A stretch of 64,000 nt of DNA from NCBI RefSeq assembly GCF_013373865.1, contig NC_050476.1, forward strand, positions 2,836,501 to 2,900,500, written 5' to 3'. The stretch is from Monomorium pharaonis (taxonomy: Eukaryota; Arthropoda; Insecta; Hymenoptera; Formicidae). Made by a program: the position numbers and the translations under genes. How positions within the stretch are numbered: position 1 is the stretch's first letter; each line of letters opens with the position of its first letter. The notes beneath the pieces are model-generated. The model saw nothing but the letters and a program-made list of their open reading frames with translations, did not search any database and was not told where the DNA came from. Positions 35,701 to 45,610 of this stretch are shown here, piece after piece.

Positions 35701-37187
35701 TCCGTCTGTTTATTCAATTAATTGCATTTTGTTGCGTTTTTCATCCTCCCTTTTTGTTATCATTAATTGCGCAATGAATGTCGCACGACATTAAACAGCG
35801 AATTTTTTCGAATTTTACGTTCGGTTAATGTTGATGCGCTCAACAACGAGTTACGATTCGTATTCATTAACTTTTTACCATCGGTTCTGATCGTCCGTCT
35901 GCTGTGCGGACGATTTATGCATGATATTCGATGGTGTCACATTTTCTGTGACGATTATATCGAATCTGGAATCGACATATACCGATCGTAACCCGTTCGC
36001 GATGCGACCATCACGACGATTCATCATCTTGCGCGTCATTATCCACTCCTCCTCCTACATTTTGTTACGTTCTGGCGTCATTTTTTTTTAATATTATTTT
36101 TATTTAAAAAAACGAGATCTCTCGATCTCTCTCTCATTTATGTCACTATATGCACGCTTCGTTTGCTTTCGATGTTGTAGATCGCCGTGCGTGCGATTCT
36201 AATCGCGTACGCGCTATTATTGCTGGATGTGTACCCTTATCTAGTTACACAGTTTTGTTTCTCTCTCACATCATATTACGACGAACACTCGTTGGTAGAA
36301 AAATGACGCGAACGTAACTTATGGAACAGTGCCGCGGTGGTTGCAGCCACGAGATGGTAAAGTCCTCTGCAACTGCAACGATTATGGCATACCCCACGGA
36401 GGAGGAGAAGCGGTCGCACCGTCACATAAGCGGCACTAATAGTGACGATGATGACGACGACGGCGACGACGACGACGATGATGATGATGATGTCGTCCGA
36501 AGCAATGGTAACCACGAGGCACGCAATCGTGACCTCGTCATGTGTCGCATCTGCGATTTCAAGAGCGTTCGGGATGATGATCTTGAGTCGCAGTTGAACG
36601 ATCATAACGGGAATATAAACGGCGCTATCGATACATTTAATAGTAATTTTACGTGCAGTAGGCAGCCATCAACACCATCGACCTCAGTGGATGACACTGA
36701 TCGACTTTCGGAAATATCATCGTCACAGGTTTCGGAATCATCGTCATCATTGGTGAATGGATCGAATGGGAAGGAAAATCATCAGAAGTTGGTAGAAAGA
36801 CGATCTCGAAAACAGAGTCAGCCGAAACAAGTCTTGGAAATCCTGTCTCCAGATGATAAAGAGTCTAATTACATACCGGCGTTAGGTTTGCAAAATGTAA
36901 GAATTCAAAAATTCAAAATTAATAGTAAAATTATTCAGTCTCAGAGATTGGCATCGAAAAGAATGTTTAAGTGCCATTTATGTCCAAAATATGCGCCGGC
37001 ACGAGGAAAAACTCATCGGCCATATCATAGTAGAGCTTCTTTGACACTTCATACGTTGTGGCGACATAAACGAGGATCTTGGCCGACTAAGAATCGCGTA
37101 TCAAAAGACAGTTCGGCACCGACCGCCTCCTCGATTACGCTTAAAGCAACGTTTTTCACCAACCCGAATTATATATATGATAGATAA
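29637..37187 (+). CDS. chn: C2H2 zinc-finger transcription factor, probably charlatan (REST-like)
   Basis: Seven coding exons, 29637-29728, 30511-30689, 32499-32806, 33230-33810, 34409-34711, 35553-35657 and 36347-37187, join to 2409 nt (802 residues plus stop) in one frame. Zinc fingers: C87/C90/H104/H108, created by the exon 2-3 splice; 213-233 (CQNCPYGTDRRDLF); 241-262 (NRADHVKKHF); 390-410; 416-437; and 442-463, with a CSRC start. A degenerate finger starts at 589 and a C-terminal one with long spacing lies at 732-763. An acidic run of aspartates is at 556-571. A nuclear DNA-binding role follows from the fingers. The paired N-terminal fingers ending NRADHVKKH and the block of three (HMNTHTKPY, THVLKVH) remind me of Drosophila charlatan, a repressor likened to vertebrate REST. 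That name is from memory and tentative; the zinc-finger class is firm. The first exon junction is the least certain. Confidence 0.85.
30511..30689 (+). CDS. chn: Zinc-finger gene, exon 2 (first half of finger 1)
   Basis: The frame reads an acidic stretch (YKNDDDTENGTEG) and ends WRCDEC plus one base before a strong donor, GTAAGTAT, at 30689/30690. Splicing to exon 3 gives CDECGDII and completes a C2H2 finger with H104 and H108, which fixes this frame. The longer open frame across the exon (HRVYRTSSKH) is in another phase and is rejected. The start is less clear: CAG at 30503 would break the frame from exon 1, CGAG at 30510 preserves it, and TACAG at 30517 would need a different upstream donor. 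Confidence 0.7.
31482..32346. mobile_element. MULE-like non-autonomous transposon with long terminal inverted repeats
   Basis: Bounded by an exact 11-bp direct repeat, TTTAAAAAGTA, at 31,471-31,481 and 32,347-32,357. The element starts TGTAGC and ends GCTACA. Its first and last 110-120 bp are inverted copies of each other, with shared blocks GGCACCATTCAATCAAACG and GGTTATGAGAT. The interior is four tandem copies of a unit of about 153 bp. There is no open frame. Long terminal repeats plus an 11-bp target duplication fit Mutator-like (MULE) non-autonomous elements; that family call is inference, since no transposase is present. Confidence 0.85.
31605..32220. repeat. Four tandem 153-bp repeats inside the MULE-like element
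   Basis: Units begin ATATTTCCAGCCAAATTTGG at 31,605, 31,758, 31,911 and 32,064, an exact 153-bp period. Each contains a GTTTGCG/GAGGCGCAAA region and TTTATAACAATTAG. The fourth copy is the most diverged. Satellite-like arrays inside non-autonomous elements can seed longer satellites. Confidence 0.92.
32499..32806 (+). CDS. chn: Zinc-finger gene, exon 3 (second half of finger 1)
   Basis: Acceptor TTTTAATAG before 32499; donor CAACAG followed by GTATTA after 32806; enters in phase 1 and leaves in phase 0. It supplies the histidines of finger 1 (EHFVEHH) and then a linker with a short charged helix-like segment (YLERLRERAERAA) and a Gln/Pro/Ser-rich end. Confidence 0.85.
33230..33810 (+). CDS. 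chn: Zinc-finger gene, exon 4 (fingers 2 and 3)
   Basis: Acceptor TTATTATAG; the exon reads NTTTMSTPVA in phase 0, so the internal ATG at 33242 is not the gene start. Two adjacent C2H2 fingers (residues 213-233 and 241-262) are joined by a linker, HREEKPF, close to the canonical TGEKPF. A Gln/Asn/Ser-rich tail follows. The donor lies after AAAAAAG (33810), phase 2; the open frame reads on into the intron past this point. Confidence 0.9.
34409..34711 (+). CDS. chn: Zinc-finger gene, exon 5 (fingers 4 to 6)
   Basis: Acceptor ATATTAAG before 34409 and donor GCA followed by GTAAGA after 34711. It encodes three tightly spaced C2H2 fingers: CPTC...HMNTH (390-410), CSLC...HVLKVH (416-437) and CSRC...HQIHVHH (442-463). 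A Ser/Thr/Pro/Gln-rich linker then begins. Confidence 0.92.
34832..35058. repeat. 227-bp palindromic element in zinc-finger gene intron 5
   Basis: Two arms of about 100 bp are inverted copies: CATTTTGCTGAATATCAAT at the left end, ATTGATATTCAGCAAAATG at the right, and TTTTTGTGCACATTTTCTGT near the centre. They are separated by a spacer of about 20 bp. A foldback-type MITE is likely. I found no clear target duplication. Confidence 0.85.
35553..35657 (+). CDS. chn: Zinc-finger gene, exon 6 (proline-rich linker)
   Basis: Acceptor AAATTTTATAG and donor CTCGG followed by GTAAGTG. The 105-nt exon encodes a Pro/Ala/Gly-rich segment (GGGRPPPGPPVFPAPAP). It contains no ATG and is too short to stand out as an open frame, but both splice sites are good and the phase matches exons 5 and 7. 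Confidence 0.85.
36347..37187 (+). CDS. chn: Zinc-finger gene, terminal exon 7
   Basis: The acceptor GTGGTTGCAG at 36346 keeps phase with exon 6; other nearby AGs lead to stops. It encodes an acidic aspartate run, a degenerate finger (CRICDFKS, 589-606, only one clear His), a long Ser-rich linker, a basic patch (ERRSRKQSQPK) and a last C2H2-like finger with unusually long spacing (C732, C735, H758, H763). Stop TAA at 37185-37187. The upstream ATG at 36321 lies just before the acceptor; a separate short transcript starting there cannot be excluded. Confidence 0.8.
36441..36495. repeat. GAC/GAT repeat coding polyaspartate
   Basis: Imperfect GAY trinucleotide tract inside terminal exon 7 of the zinc-finger gene. 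It codes for 15 aspartates broken by one glycine. Confidence 0.9.
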
Positions 37188-40100
37188 CAGCAAAAGAGGC
37201 TTGAAATGGCCAAGATTGTAAGATATAACTTTTAATTAATTATAAGTGTTCAAGTGTAAATTTAGACAAATCATGACTTTTTTATGATAAAAACTTGATA
37301 AAATTTATGTTGATCTAGAGTCTTGATCGACAAAACTTACATTTTCATATATTTTCATAGTTTTCTGATTACAATCTCTCTCACTAGATTAATGTAAGAA
37401 TTTGTGATTTAAACATTTTTTTTGTGTAGAAATATTTTAATTTATTGCAACAGAATATAAATTTTGTCATGTATAAATTTAATACTAATATTTAAGATAA
37501 AATACTGTTATTTGTAAAACAGATCTCGTACACGTAATGTAAATCTCAATTGAAAGTATTTTAACATAACATAACATAAGATCATGTAAATATGTTTTTT
37601 CCACAATAGTCTTTAACTGTTTTAATATTAGATAAGATATGTAGATTAATTATAAATGTTACGTAAATGATTTTTTCTTAAGGTTTAAAAGTATATGAGA
37701 CATATATATGTATGTAAAATTATAAAGATGATACAAAGTTTTAATTTATGTATTAGTCTCATAAATTCCTCATGTCTCATTAATTTTTTTTCTATATCTT
37801 TTTTTGCTCGTTTGTCTTTTTTCTAAAGATTTCTATTAATAAATTACTTGAAAGTTTAAGCCTTTTTAAACAGTTAAATAAAATACATAGCCACGTTTTT
37901 ATAAAACTAATTTAATATAAGATATGTGAAAAAATTTGTACAAAAAATATGGATCTTGTTTACGTTATTATGTGAAGTATGTCTATTGTACATACAATAA
38001 AAGCTTACAAGAAAAATAGTTCATATTATTCTCTAAATATTAGTATTTTTTATTGTACGTGTTATGAATTTGATTGTGACACATTTGTGTACTGTTTCCT
38101 TGCCAACAATCTCTTTTCTTTGTATAAATATATATGTATCAACGCGCAAATTGTCAACAATAAAATCGGTAACATTTCTTTATTAAGAATGGATTATATT
38201 TTTATTTTTATTAATTCAATGCAAATGTGATAAAAAGATAATTAAAATAACAATTTGGAACATAATTTATATCTAATAATTTCTTTGTTTGCAATTTATA
38301 AATAAAAATGATTAATAAACATTGTAACGAAAGAAATTGTATATATCGGATGCTGGCATATAGGTAGAAGTATATAATCGATAGAATGCATGAATACAGG
38401 CGGGTTAAGTTTTATATATGAATCAAGGATTGTCGCTGCAGTCTCTGCATTTCTATATAGTAAAGTAACATACATATTATTTTTGCATTGTTATTTTCGT
38501 ACAAGGATATTTTATTATCTTATTTTCTACATGTAACAAATCATTATTTTAAAAATCTTTATCTTATGAAAACTTCAAAATATAAGCACTGGACTTTTTA
38601 GATAAAAAACTGAAAGGTGATAACTCATATTATTTTAAAATATAATATCTATAGTTTTCATTATATATAATATAATAAAACGTACGCAGTATTTTTAATT
38701 TCTTACTTCTTATTTTCACTCTCGTAATAATAAAAGTCAAGAGCTCCAAGCTCCAAGACAAGCAAAACCGTTGCAATAATATCATGTATTAATAAACGTC
38801 AAATTAAGATAATAATGAAATAGAATGCAATAAAGAAATTTTAATTAAATATGCAGATCTATATCAGTGCAGAGAAAAATTGTTAAATATAAATTATTTA
38901 TTCTTGCATTATTATTGCGGGATTTATTTAATCTGTTTTTATCGCACGAAATAAGCAGCTGCCTTTTATCGAAAATAATTTTGCTATTAAATAATTATCC
39001 TAACGAACCTTCGAACTGTGCAGTAACATAAAACCTTGAGAGTACGGCTAAGAGAGAACGTCCTGATGTCGACAGTCGATAATTGGGTGAAATCTAAAAC
39101 CGTTCGATACTACGTGATACATCCCCCGCTTTTCGTTTCAGAATAACGTTACCCTGAAATTATCAACAAAGTGATTCAATTCGCCAGATAAACGAGAGAA
39201 ATAATTATAAAGATGCTTTGTATGTGTATTGATCAGTACAAATGTCTGGACATGTCAATGTCTCGAGATATTTAGATAAAGATATTTTTTTCTTTTTACA
39301 TGTTTTCACATTAAACATGATAAAAGTTTTATCGGGTGAATTAATGAGTTGTCTTGTAAATTAAAAGAATTGTTGCAGGTTTTACGTAAACCGTCTATAA
39401 AAATCAATATCTTACGTCAAGCAATTGATAACACACAAACAACATACATATTAATACTTCGATTTTGTTTCAAGATAAATTTAGACGACAGAAACATTGA
39501 CATGCAAACGTAGGCAATGTAGGAAGCATAGAAATTTTATATAAACAGCATTGTTCATATAAATAGCACAAATTGTATAAAATTTCCTGCACTCTTCGGT
39601 GAGAAATGACTTGTCGAAACAACGTCAAATTGATTTTTGCATTGAAACATTGATTCGACGTAAATCGTCATTTCTCATCAAGATGTTACGCCATCTATGT
39701 TGCCTGCGTCTCATAAGTTTGTTCGCACTGCTTGAAATTGCCAAAAAATGTTTGCACTTGAAATAAGATAAATATATATTCGAGCGTTGAGGAGAGAAAA
39801 AAGTGAAGATGCAGAGTGCAAAAAGAGCAAGTAATGTCAACAAACTTATTAGTCAATGCGCCTGAATACATAAAATTCATCATTACTAGACACGAAATCG
39901 AACATAAATAACCTTAAGTATTTTTTTAAATCAAAATTATTACTTGATTTACAGGAATTACATCCTAGGATTATTTCTTCCGAAAGAATTCTTCAAAAAT
40001 TACAGCACTTACGAACATTATGGCAAATACGAAAATTACGAAAATTACGAAAATTACGAAAAATTTACGTATGTAACAATAATTAAAACAAATAGATCAA

Positions 40101-40710
40101 AATTCAATCTCCAAGTCTTTGAGTGGCTTTATAGATGCAAAGATATCAGTGTTATCAAACCTCGAAGTGCATATGATATCTGAGAATTCTGTAAGGAATG
40201 AGAACTAGGATGATACGATGAGTATGAAGAATCGACTGCGGAACATGGGAAAAGCAACTTTGTCGAGCAGGACTTCATGTCAACATGATGGAAATCGCGT
40301 TCTATCGAGTCGGGCACGAAGCGAGTTAATCGCCGAAGCAAATCAGGTTAAAAATGTCACGTAAACTCGCGTTTTGCTTGGATAAAGTACACAAATATTC
40401 GTATCATTCGTTTTACATGAAAGCTTTGAATTTGTTACGAAAATGCGCGATCGATAGACTTAACAGATTTACTTTCGTCGTGCATTACAAATTACATTTA
40501 ATACAATAATCTGCATATATATGTACAATTATCATTGACATATTTCAAAAAGACTTAACATATGTACTAAAAAATTTATTAGATTTTTGTATAAATTATA
40601 TATAGCAATTATGCAAACAATAATTCATTTAGTTTAAACAAGCCCATTTAGTTTAGACAAGTTTAATTTGCTTGTTCATCTAATGTTAAATCATCATTAC
40701 GTATATATTG
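37188..40710. other. AT-rich stretch after the zinc-finger gene
   Basis: The first several hundred bases are probably the 3' untranslated region of the zinc-finger gene; an AATAAA signal is visible near 37,876 and others follow. No coding sequence is supported to 40.7 kb. A short tandem repeat lies at 40,024-40,063. Confidence 0.5.
40024..40063. repeat. Four copies of a 9-bp repeat (TACGAAAAT)
   Basis: Four tandem copies, the last with one extra A, inside a short open frame that therefore repeats Tyr-Glu-Asn. Minisatellite. Confidence 0.85.
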
Positions 40711-40711
40711 G

Positions 40712-40712
<1 letters not shown>

Positions 40713-40755
<43 letters not shown>
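40713..40755. repeat. (TG)n microsatellite
   Basis: Pure TG dinucleotide run of about 42 bp. Confidence 0.97.
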
Positions 40756-40756
<1 letters not shown>

Positions 40757-41165
40757 AAGTTTATACATATTACGTTGAAAAGTGTAGCCATGATTAGTAT
40801 AATGACGATACATTTAATTATTTTGTCTGGACTGATTAATCTATAGATACTGCAATGAACTTTATTGAGCCGCAACGGCTGAATAGACGTATATGACTGC
40901 ATACTTTTCAGCGTATATTTATGTGTTTTATGGCATTTATTCGGTTGGAAAAACTGTGAATACCATGAAACATATAAACATGATCTGTATTCACAGACTC
41001 TTATCATACTCAAGTATTGAATTTCCATCAATGGAGATTAATTTCGATCTCGGTTTACTTGCTTTTTATTTTCAGAATTAGAAAAAGATGAAGAATAAGT
41101 TAAACTAAGTTAAATAAGTTAAATTAATCTACGTTGGACATTAAGATGTCATCCAATCAATTGCA

Positions 41166-41378
41166 GGCCAGTATTCATAGTCGATTCTTATTTCAAGACT
41201 GTCTCAAGTAATGTTTTAAGATGGCTAATACGGCTCTGTAATTGATTAATGATGATTTTAGACAATACTTAAAATAATCTTAAACACAAGATTTGACTAT
41301 GAATACTACCGCAGAGTCGTATTAGCATCTTAAAGTATTACTTTTACGGCTTGAAGATTCGATTATGAATATCGGCCT
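41166..41378. mobile_element. MITE with TATTCATA terminal inverted repeats
   Basis: The left end GGCCAGTATTCATAGTCGAT is the inverted copy, with a few mismatches, of the right end ATCGAATC...GATTATGAATATCGGCC. Inner parts also pair (TTTTAAGATGGCTAATACGGC with its reverse). About 210 bp, no open frame. Family unknown and no clear target duplication. Confidence 0.7.
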
Positions 41379-44091
41379 AAAATGTAGAGTTAAGACATTG
41401 GTCTCGTTGCATCGCGCGTACTGACCCTGCACGTGAAGTCTGATAAATAAATAAATTAAACATTTCTATCATTCGGAAAAAAGACTGAGCGCACTTGTAT
41501 TGTTCTTGAAAAAAAGCGAGACGTTTACACATGTTCAAACGTCAAAAAAATAAAAAATAAGCGCGTACGTTAAACGTTACGGATTGCATCATGTTTCATT
41601 GCACGTCGATAATCAAACATTTGTTCATTCACGAGAACAACAGTAAAATATTCTCACGCTATTCATAATCTATAAGATTAACACGCACCATTGCGCATTT
41701 TCTTCTCGGTTAACTTTTACCGATATTTAAATGCGATTATAAGCGCATTATTCAATTCGTTTAATCGCGATTTAGTCGCTCTTTAGAAACTATCAAAGCA
41801 TGAGCGCGAAATAGAAAATCGATTAAATTATAATGTTCCAGTAATTAGGTATATTTAATGATAACAAATAGCTATTGTAATGTCTTTATACACGTGAAAT
41901 TGCATAACTTTTACTGAGATTTAATGTTTGATTTCTTTTTAGAAAATCCGTATATCACAGAAAATTACATTTTTTTCTCAATAATTTTTCTCGATTGTGA
42001 TACTATTATGTTTTGTCATTTATGCTTTATACGCAAACAAATATATCACTCTTTCGACATTTCGGGATGCATTGTTACTATACACACGTACGTTCGGATC
42101 AGAATGAATCTGTTTCACGATAAAATATTGGCAATTTACTTCATTTTTACGCTTATTTGCTCGCAATATCCATTTGTGTATGGCAAATAGTGCATTAATC
42201 GATTGATAAATCTGCCGACTGCGCCCGTCTCTCTAATTTGTCATAGCGGGCGGAGATAGAGAATCGTTCTGTCAAAATCATGCAATGTAATGCATTTAAT
42301 AGCACCCGTTTAACCGGCCATTAAAACTTACGCTTACTCGAACGTCTTACACTTACGATCGCTGCTCAGCGTTTCCAACATCGTGTTCAACATCTCGCTA
42401 AAATTGACCCACTAAAGCAGGCTCGGGTCACCAAGTATAACGGAGTTGCGCACCTTCGAGCACATAATTAATCGCTTCCCAGCAAATGAAAGGCAGCCGG
42501 GTCACGAGAGGGCCATTTTGGCCTCCTTTTTTTTCTCTCTCTCTCTCTCTTTCTCTCCACTTCATGCTCGCACGTCGTAATGCCGACGCGATACAACGCA
42601 GATTTTCCCGGGTGATATTCCGCGGTGCTGCTCGTGGCAGTCGATCGCAACAGTGATAAATAATTACCTCGGTAATCGCGCGATCGGTTTGAAATACGCG
42701 CATGCCAGCACAGCGCTCGAGTATGTTTGTGATTTTCTCGGGGATTCCGCGCGTTCTAGCGTGCGCCAGCGGAGGATTAATCAAGTACATGTCACTGAAA
42801 AAGTTTTTCACTTTCTCCTTTTTTTAATCTCTGTAAACTTTATACGTACTTCAACTAATCGAATTTCACACTTTTGCGTTAGAAATCGTGATTACAAACG
42901 CGAATTCTCATTTGTAACGAATTAATAACTTTCACATAAAGATAATGAATTTGCTCTTCGCGATTCGTTCTCCCTTTTCTCTCATAGAGGAAAACCCCAT
43001 GATCGACACATCCGTGCGACAGCGCGCAGCGGCTTTTCCGAGATCGAGGCTTGATGGGATGTCATATAAAAGCAATCATGAGGCTTCATAAAGTGCCGCT
43101 AATTCCAAGTTACAAGAAGCACACGCGGTGTGTTACGTACGTGTATGCCCGTCAATTATTTCACGAAAATTATGCACACGCTTTACGGTACACCGCGATA
43201 ACCTCGTTGCGCTCGAGTCGCTATTTTATGCGAGAAGAAATTTTGATCGCGCCCACGAAAGTCAACGCGTGTAAAGTTAACTTTATGTCGACGCAGCGCG
43301 TTATGTCCTGGCGCGGTGGCTCGGCAGACTGGGGGAATTTGCGCTCGCCGCAAGAATCGATTTTGTTCCGTCGAGGAAGTCGCCCGTGTAATCAGATGAT
43401 TAGATTCACATATTAGTGCTAATTTCATATTAATCTCGTAACATGCAGGCGCGCCTATAGCGGTCCGCGTGGTTCGGCAGTTTAGCGATTGCCGAATTAC
43501 GTCCGCTATTTGAATCGGTTGCGCGCACAGCTCGTTAGCTCTCACATGTGTGTACGTAAGCTCGCAGCCAGCAAAGTTAATTCGTTGTTAACATGCCCTC
43601 CCATTATTTCGCTAGCGTAGGTAGCGCAAAAATGCAATATATTATTATCATTGACAAAGTTTTCATACATGGAAAAAAAATTACTCTCAAATTGAAACTT
43701 ATGTATTCAAATTAACGCGATCCTTGTTTCATATACATATAAGCAACAATATACATATAATCTTTTTAGAAGAATTTGAAAATCTTGAATTTCAAGATAT
43801 TAGAGTCTTATTTCAATACTATAAGTATTATTTTAAAAATATGATATAATTGTTTTGATAATTTTATTCTAAGAAAATTATAATCTTCGATTTAAACATG
43901 TAGTATTTTCTATCCAATATTTTTCTTTTCCATTCAAGAAAATTATTCTTAAATAACAAAAACATTATTTTCTTGGTTAAACTATATAAAATTTTGAAAT
44001 AAATCTTTATTCAAATTTTTTACTTGATTTAACACGATATAATCTCATTTCAAGATTTCCGTTTTGAAACTGGAGATATTGTCATCAGGAG

Positions 44092-44243
44092 ATCAGCTCT
44101 AATAAGTTTTAATGAATGATAAAACGATATTAATTTTTGTAACAGAGCTACACAGAAAAAAACAAGAATATTCTTTTTTTCTGTGTAGCTCTGTTACAAA
44201 AATTAATATCGTTTTATCATTCATTAAAACTTATTAGAGCTGA
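44092..44243. mobile_element. 152-bp near-perfect hairpin MITE
   Basis: Two arms of about 70 bp are essentially exact inverted copies: ATCAGCTCTAATAAGTTTTA at one end, TAAAACTTATTAGAGCTGAT at the other. The loop is a few bases of CAAGAATATTC. The near-absence of mismatches points to recent insertion or gene conversion between the arms. Confidence 0.88.
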
Positions 44244-45610
44244 TTTCTCTCACAGAAAATGTCACTGAATAGTTCAGCAGCAACAAAAAAAGTGTTTAAG
44301 TAAAAATTTCACGTCTGGCTCCCATTATGTAATAATGAAAATTTCTATGTGATCTATTTCTATTAAAAGAAACCTTGCACTCGTAAAATTAGGAGCCTCT
44401 CAGGAGATGTTACATCTATTATAGCTCCCTCTACCAATCTATGTTACGCCCCATCCGGAATTAGCCTTGCATCGCGGGTCTGCTTCGTCGAATATATTAT
44501 TACGAACTCGTTAACTGCGTTCGTGAAAGTTAGCACGAATTGTCGAAGATCGTCGAGTCGCGATAGCGTCTTCGCGGAAATGGGGTTCCTTATCTTTTTT
44601 AGCGCCGATTTCCAATTTTACAGATGCGGATGTGGGGATGGCGGTTATTCAACACAAAGGTGGCAGTAAGTCGCAACCATAGCAAACCCTCTGTCAACCG
44701 CTTCCTCTCCTCTGGACTCTAATCGCCCTTAGTTGACTCTCGATTCGCTCCCTCTCGCTACTCTTCTCCCGTAAATTGAGCGAGAGATTATCCCTTGAAT
44801 CAATTTCCATCGTGGATATCTAATCGATCTATCCGTTTCGCAAGTGATCTGCGAGTGAAAGTAATCAAAGGCATGTCAGACGAAGCGTGCCTCTCGCAAT
44901 GCACAACGCGCGCATGTAATTTCTTGCTATAACCATCGTTATTTTCCATTGCGAATACGCGGGAATACGCGGCTGCATTAATTCGGTCGCCGAAATTCCG
45001 GGAAATCGGCTTCGAATTACGCGAGGATTACGCGGGGTTTCCGGCATTGTCGAACGGATCGCCGCACAGGCTTCATTTAATGACCGGCCGTGCAACACGA
45101 GTCGATCATCCCCCTTTTCGCATTTTCGTCGAGCCTACGAGTCTCGTTGCCGAATTGTAAATTAATTAATACCTAATCCGCGTCGTAATCTACCTCGAAA
45201 AGCCACATACTCGACTGTTGAGTACTGAATTAGCAGACTTCTGTTCGTGCGCTGTTTGAATTTTTGGAAAAAATCCGGTGAAAAAGGTACTTTGAATCGT
45301 ATAATCGTATAACGTTATAATTAATTCACATAATTAAATATGAGAGAGAGGATTTATTTCAAGTTAAAGAAAATGAGAAAATGAGACCTTTGAGAGAACC
45401 TCTACAATTATGTATATTTTTTATCCAATATATTCATATTATTATACATTATTCAATTTTTATTATATATTAATTATATTATTATGTAGAGGGATGTTAT
45501 GTGACTCCGAAACCGACGGACTCATAAGTGATAGGTCGCGATTTCAAGCCACATCCCGTACATAAAGATTTTTAATCTCTTCTAAAATGTTTATTATTTA
45601 GCGCAATAAG

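Larger units (their letters stand above)
40760..45600. other. Stretch with small repeats but no supported gene
   Basis: Alternating AT-rich and moderately GC-rich DNA. Open frames at 42.4-43.5 kb lack domain features. One exon-shaped 42-nt segment lies at 44,624-44,665. MITEs at 41.17 and 44.09 kb are listed separately. Confidence 0.45.
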
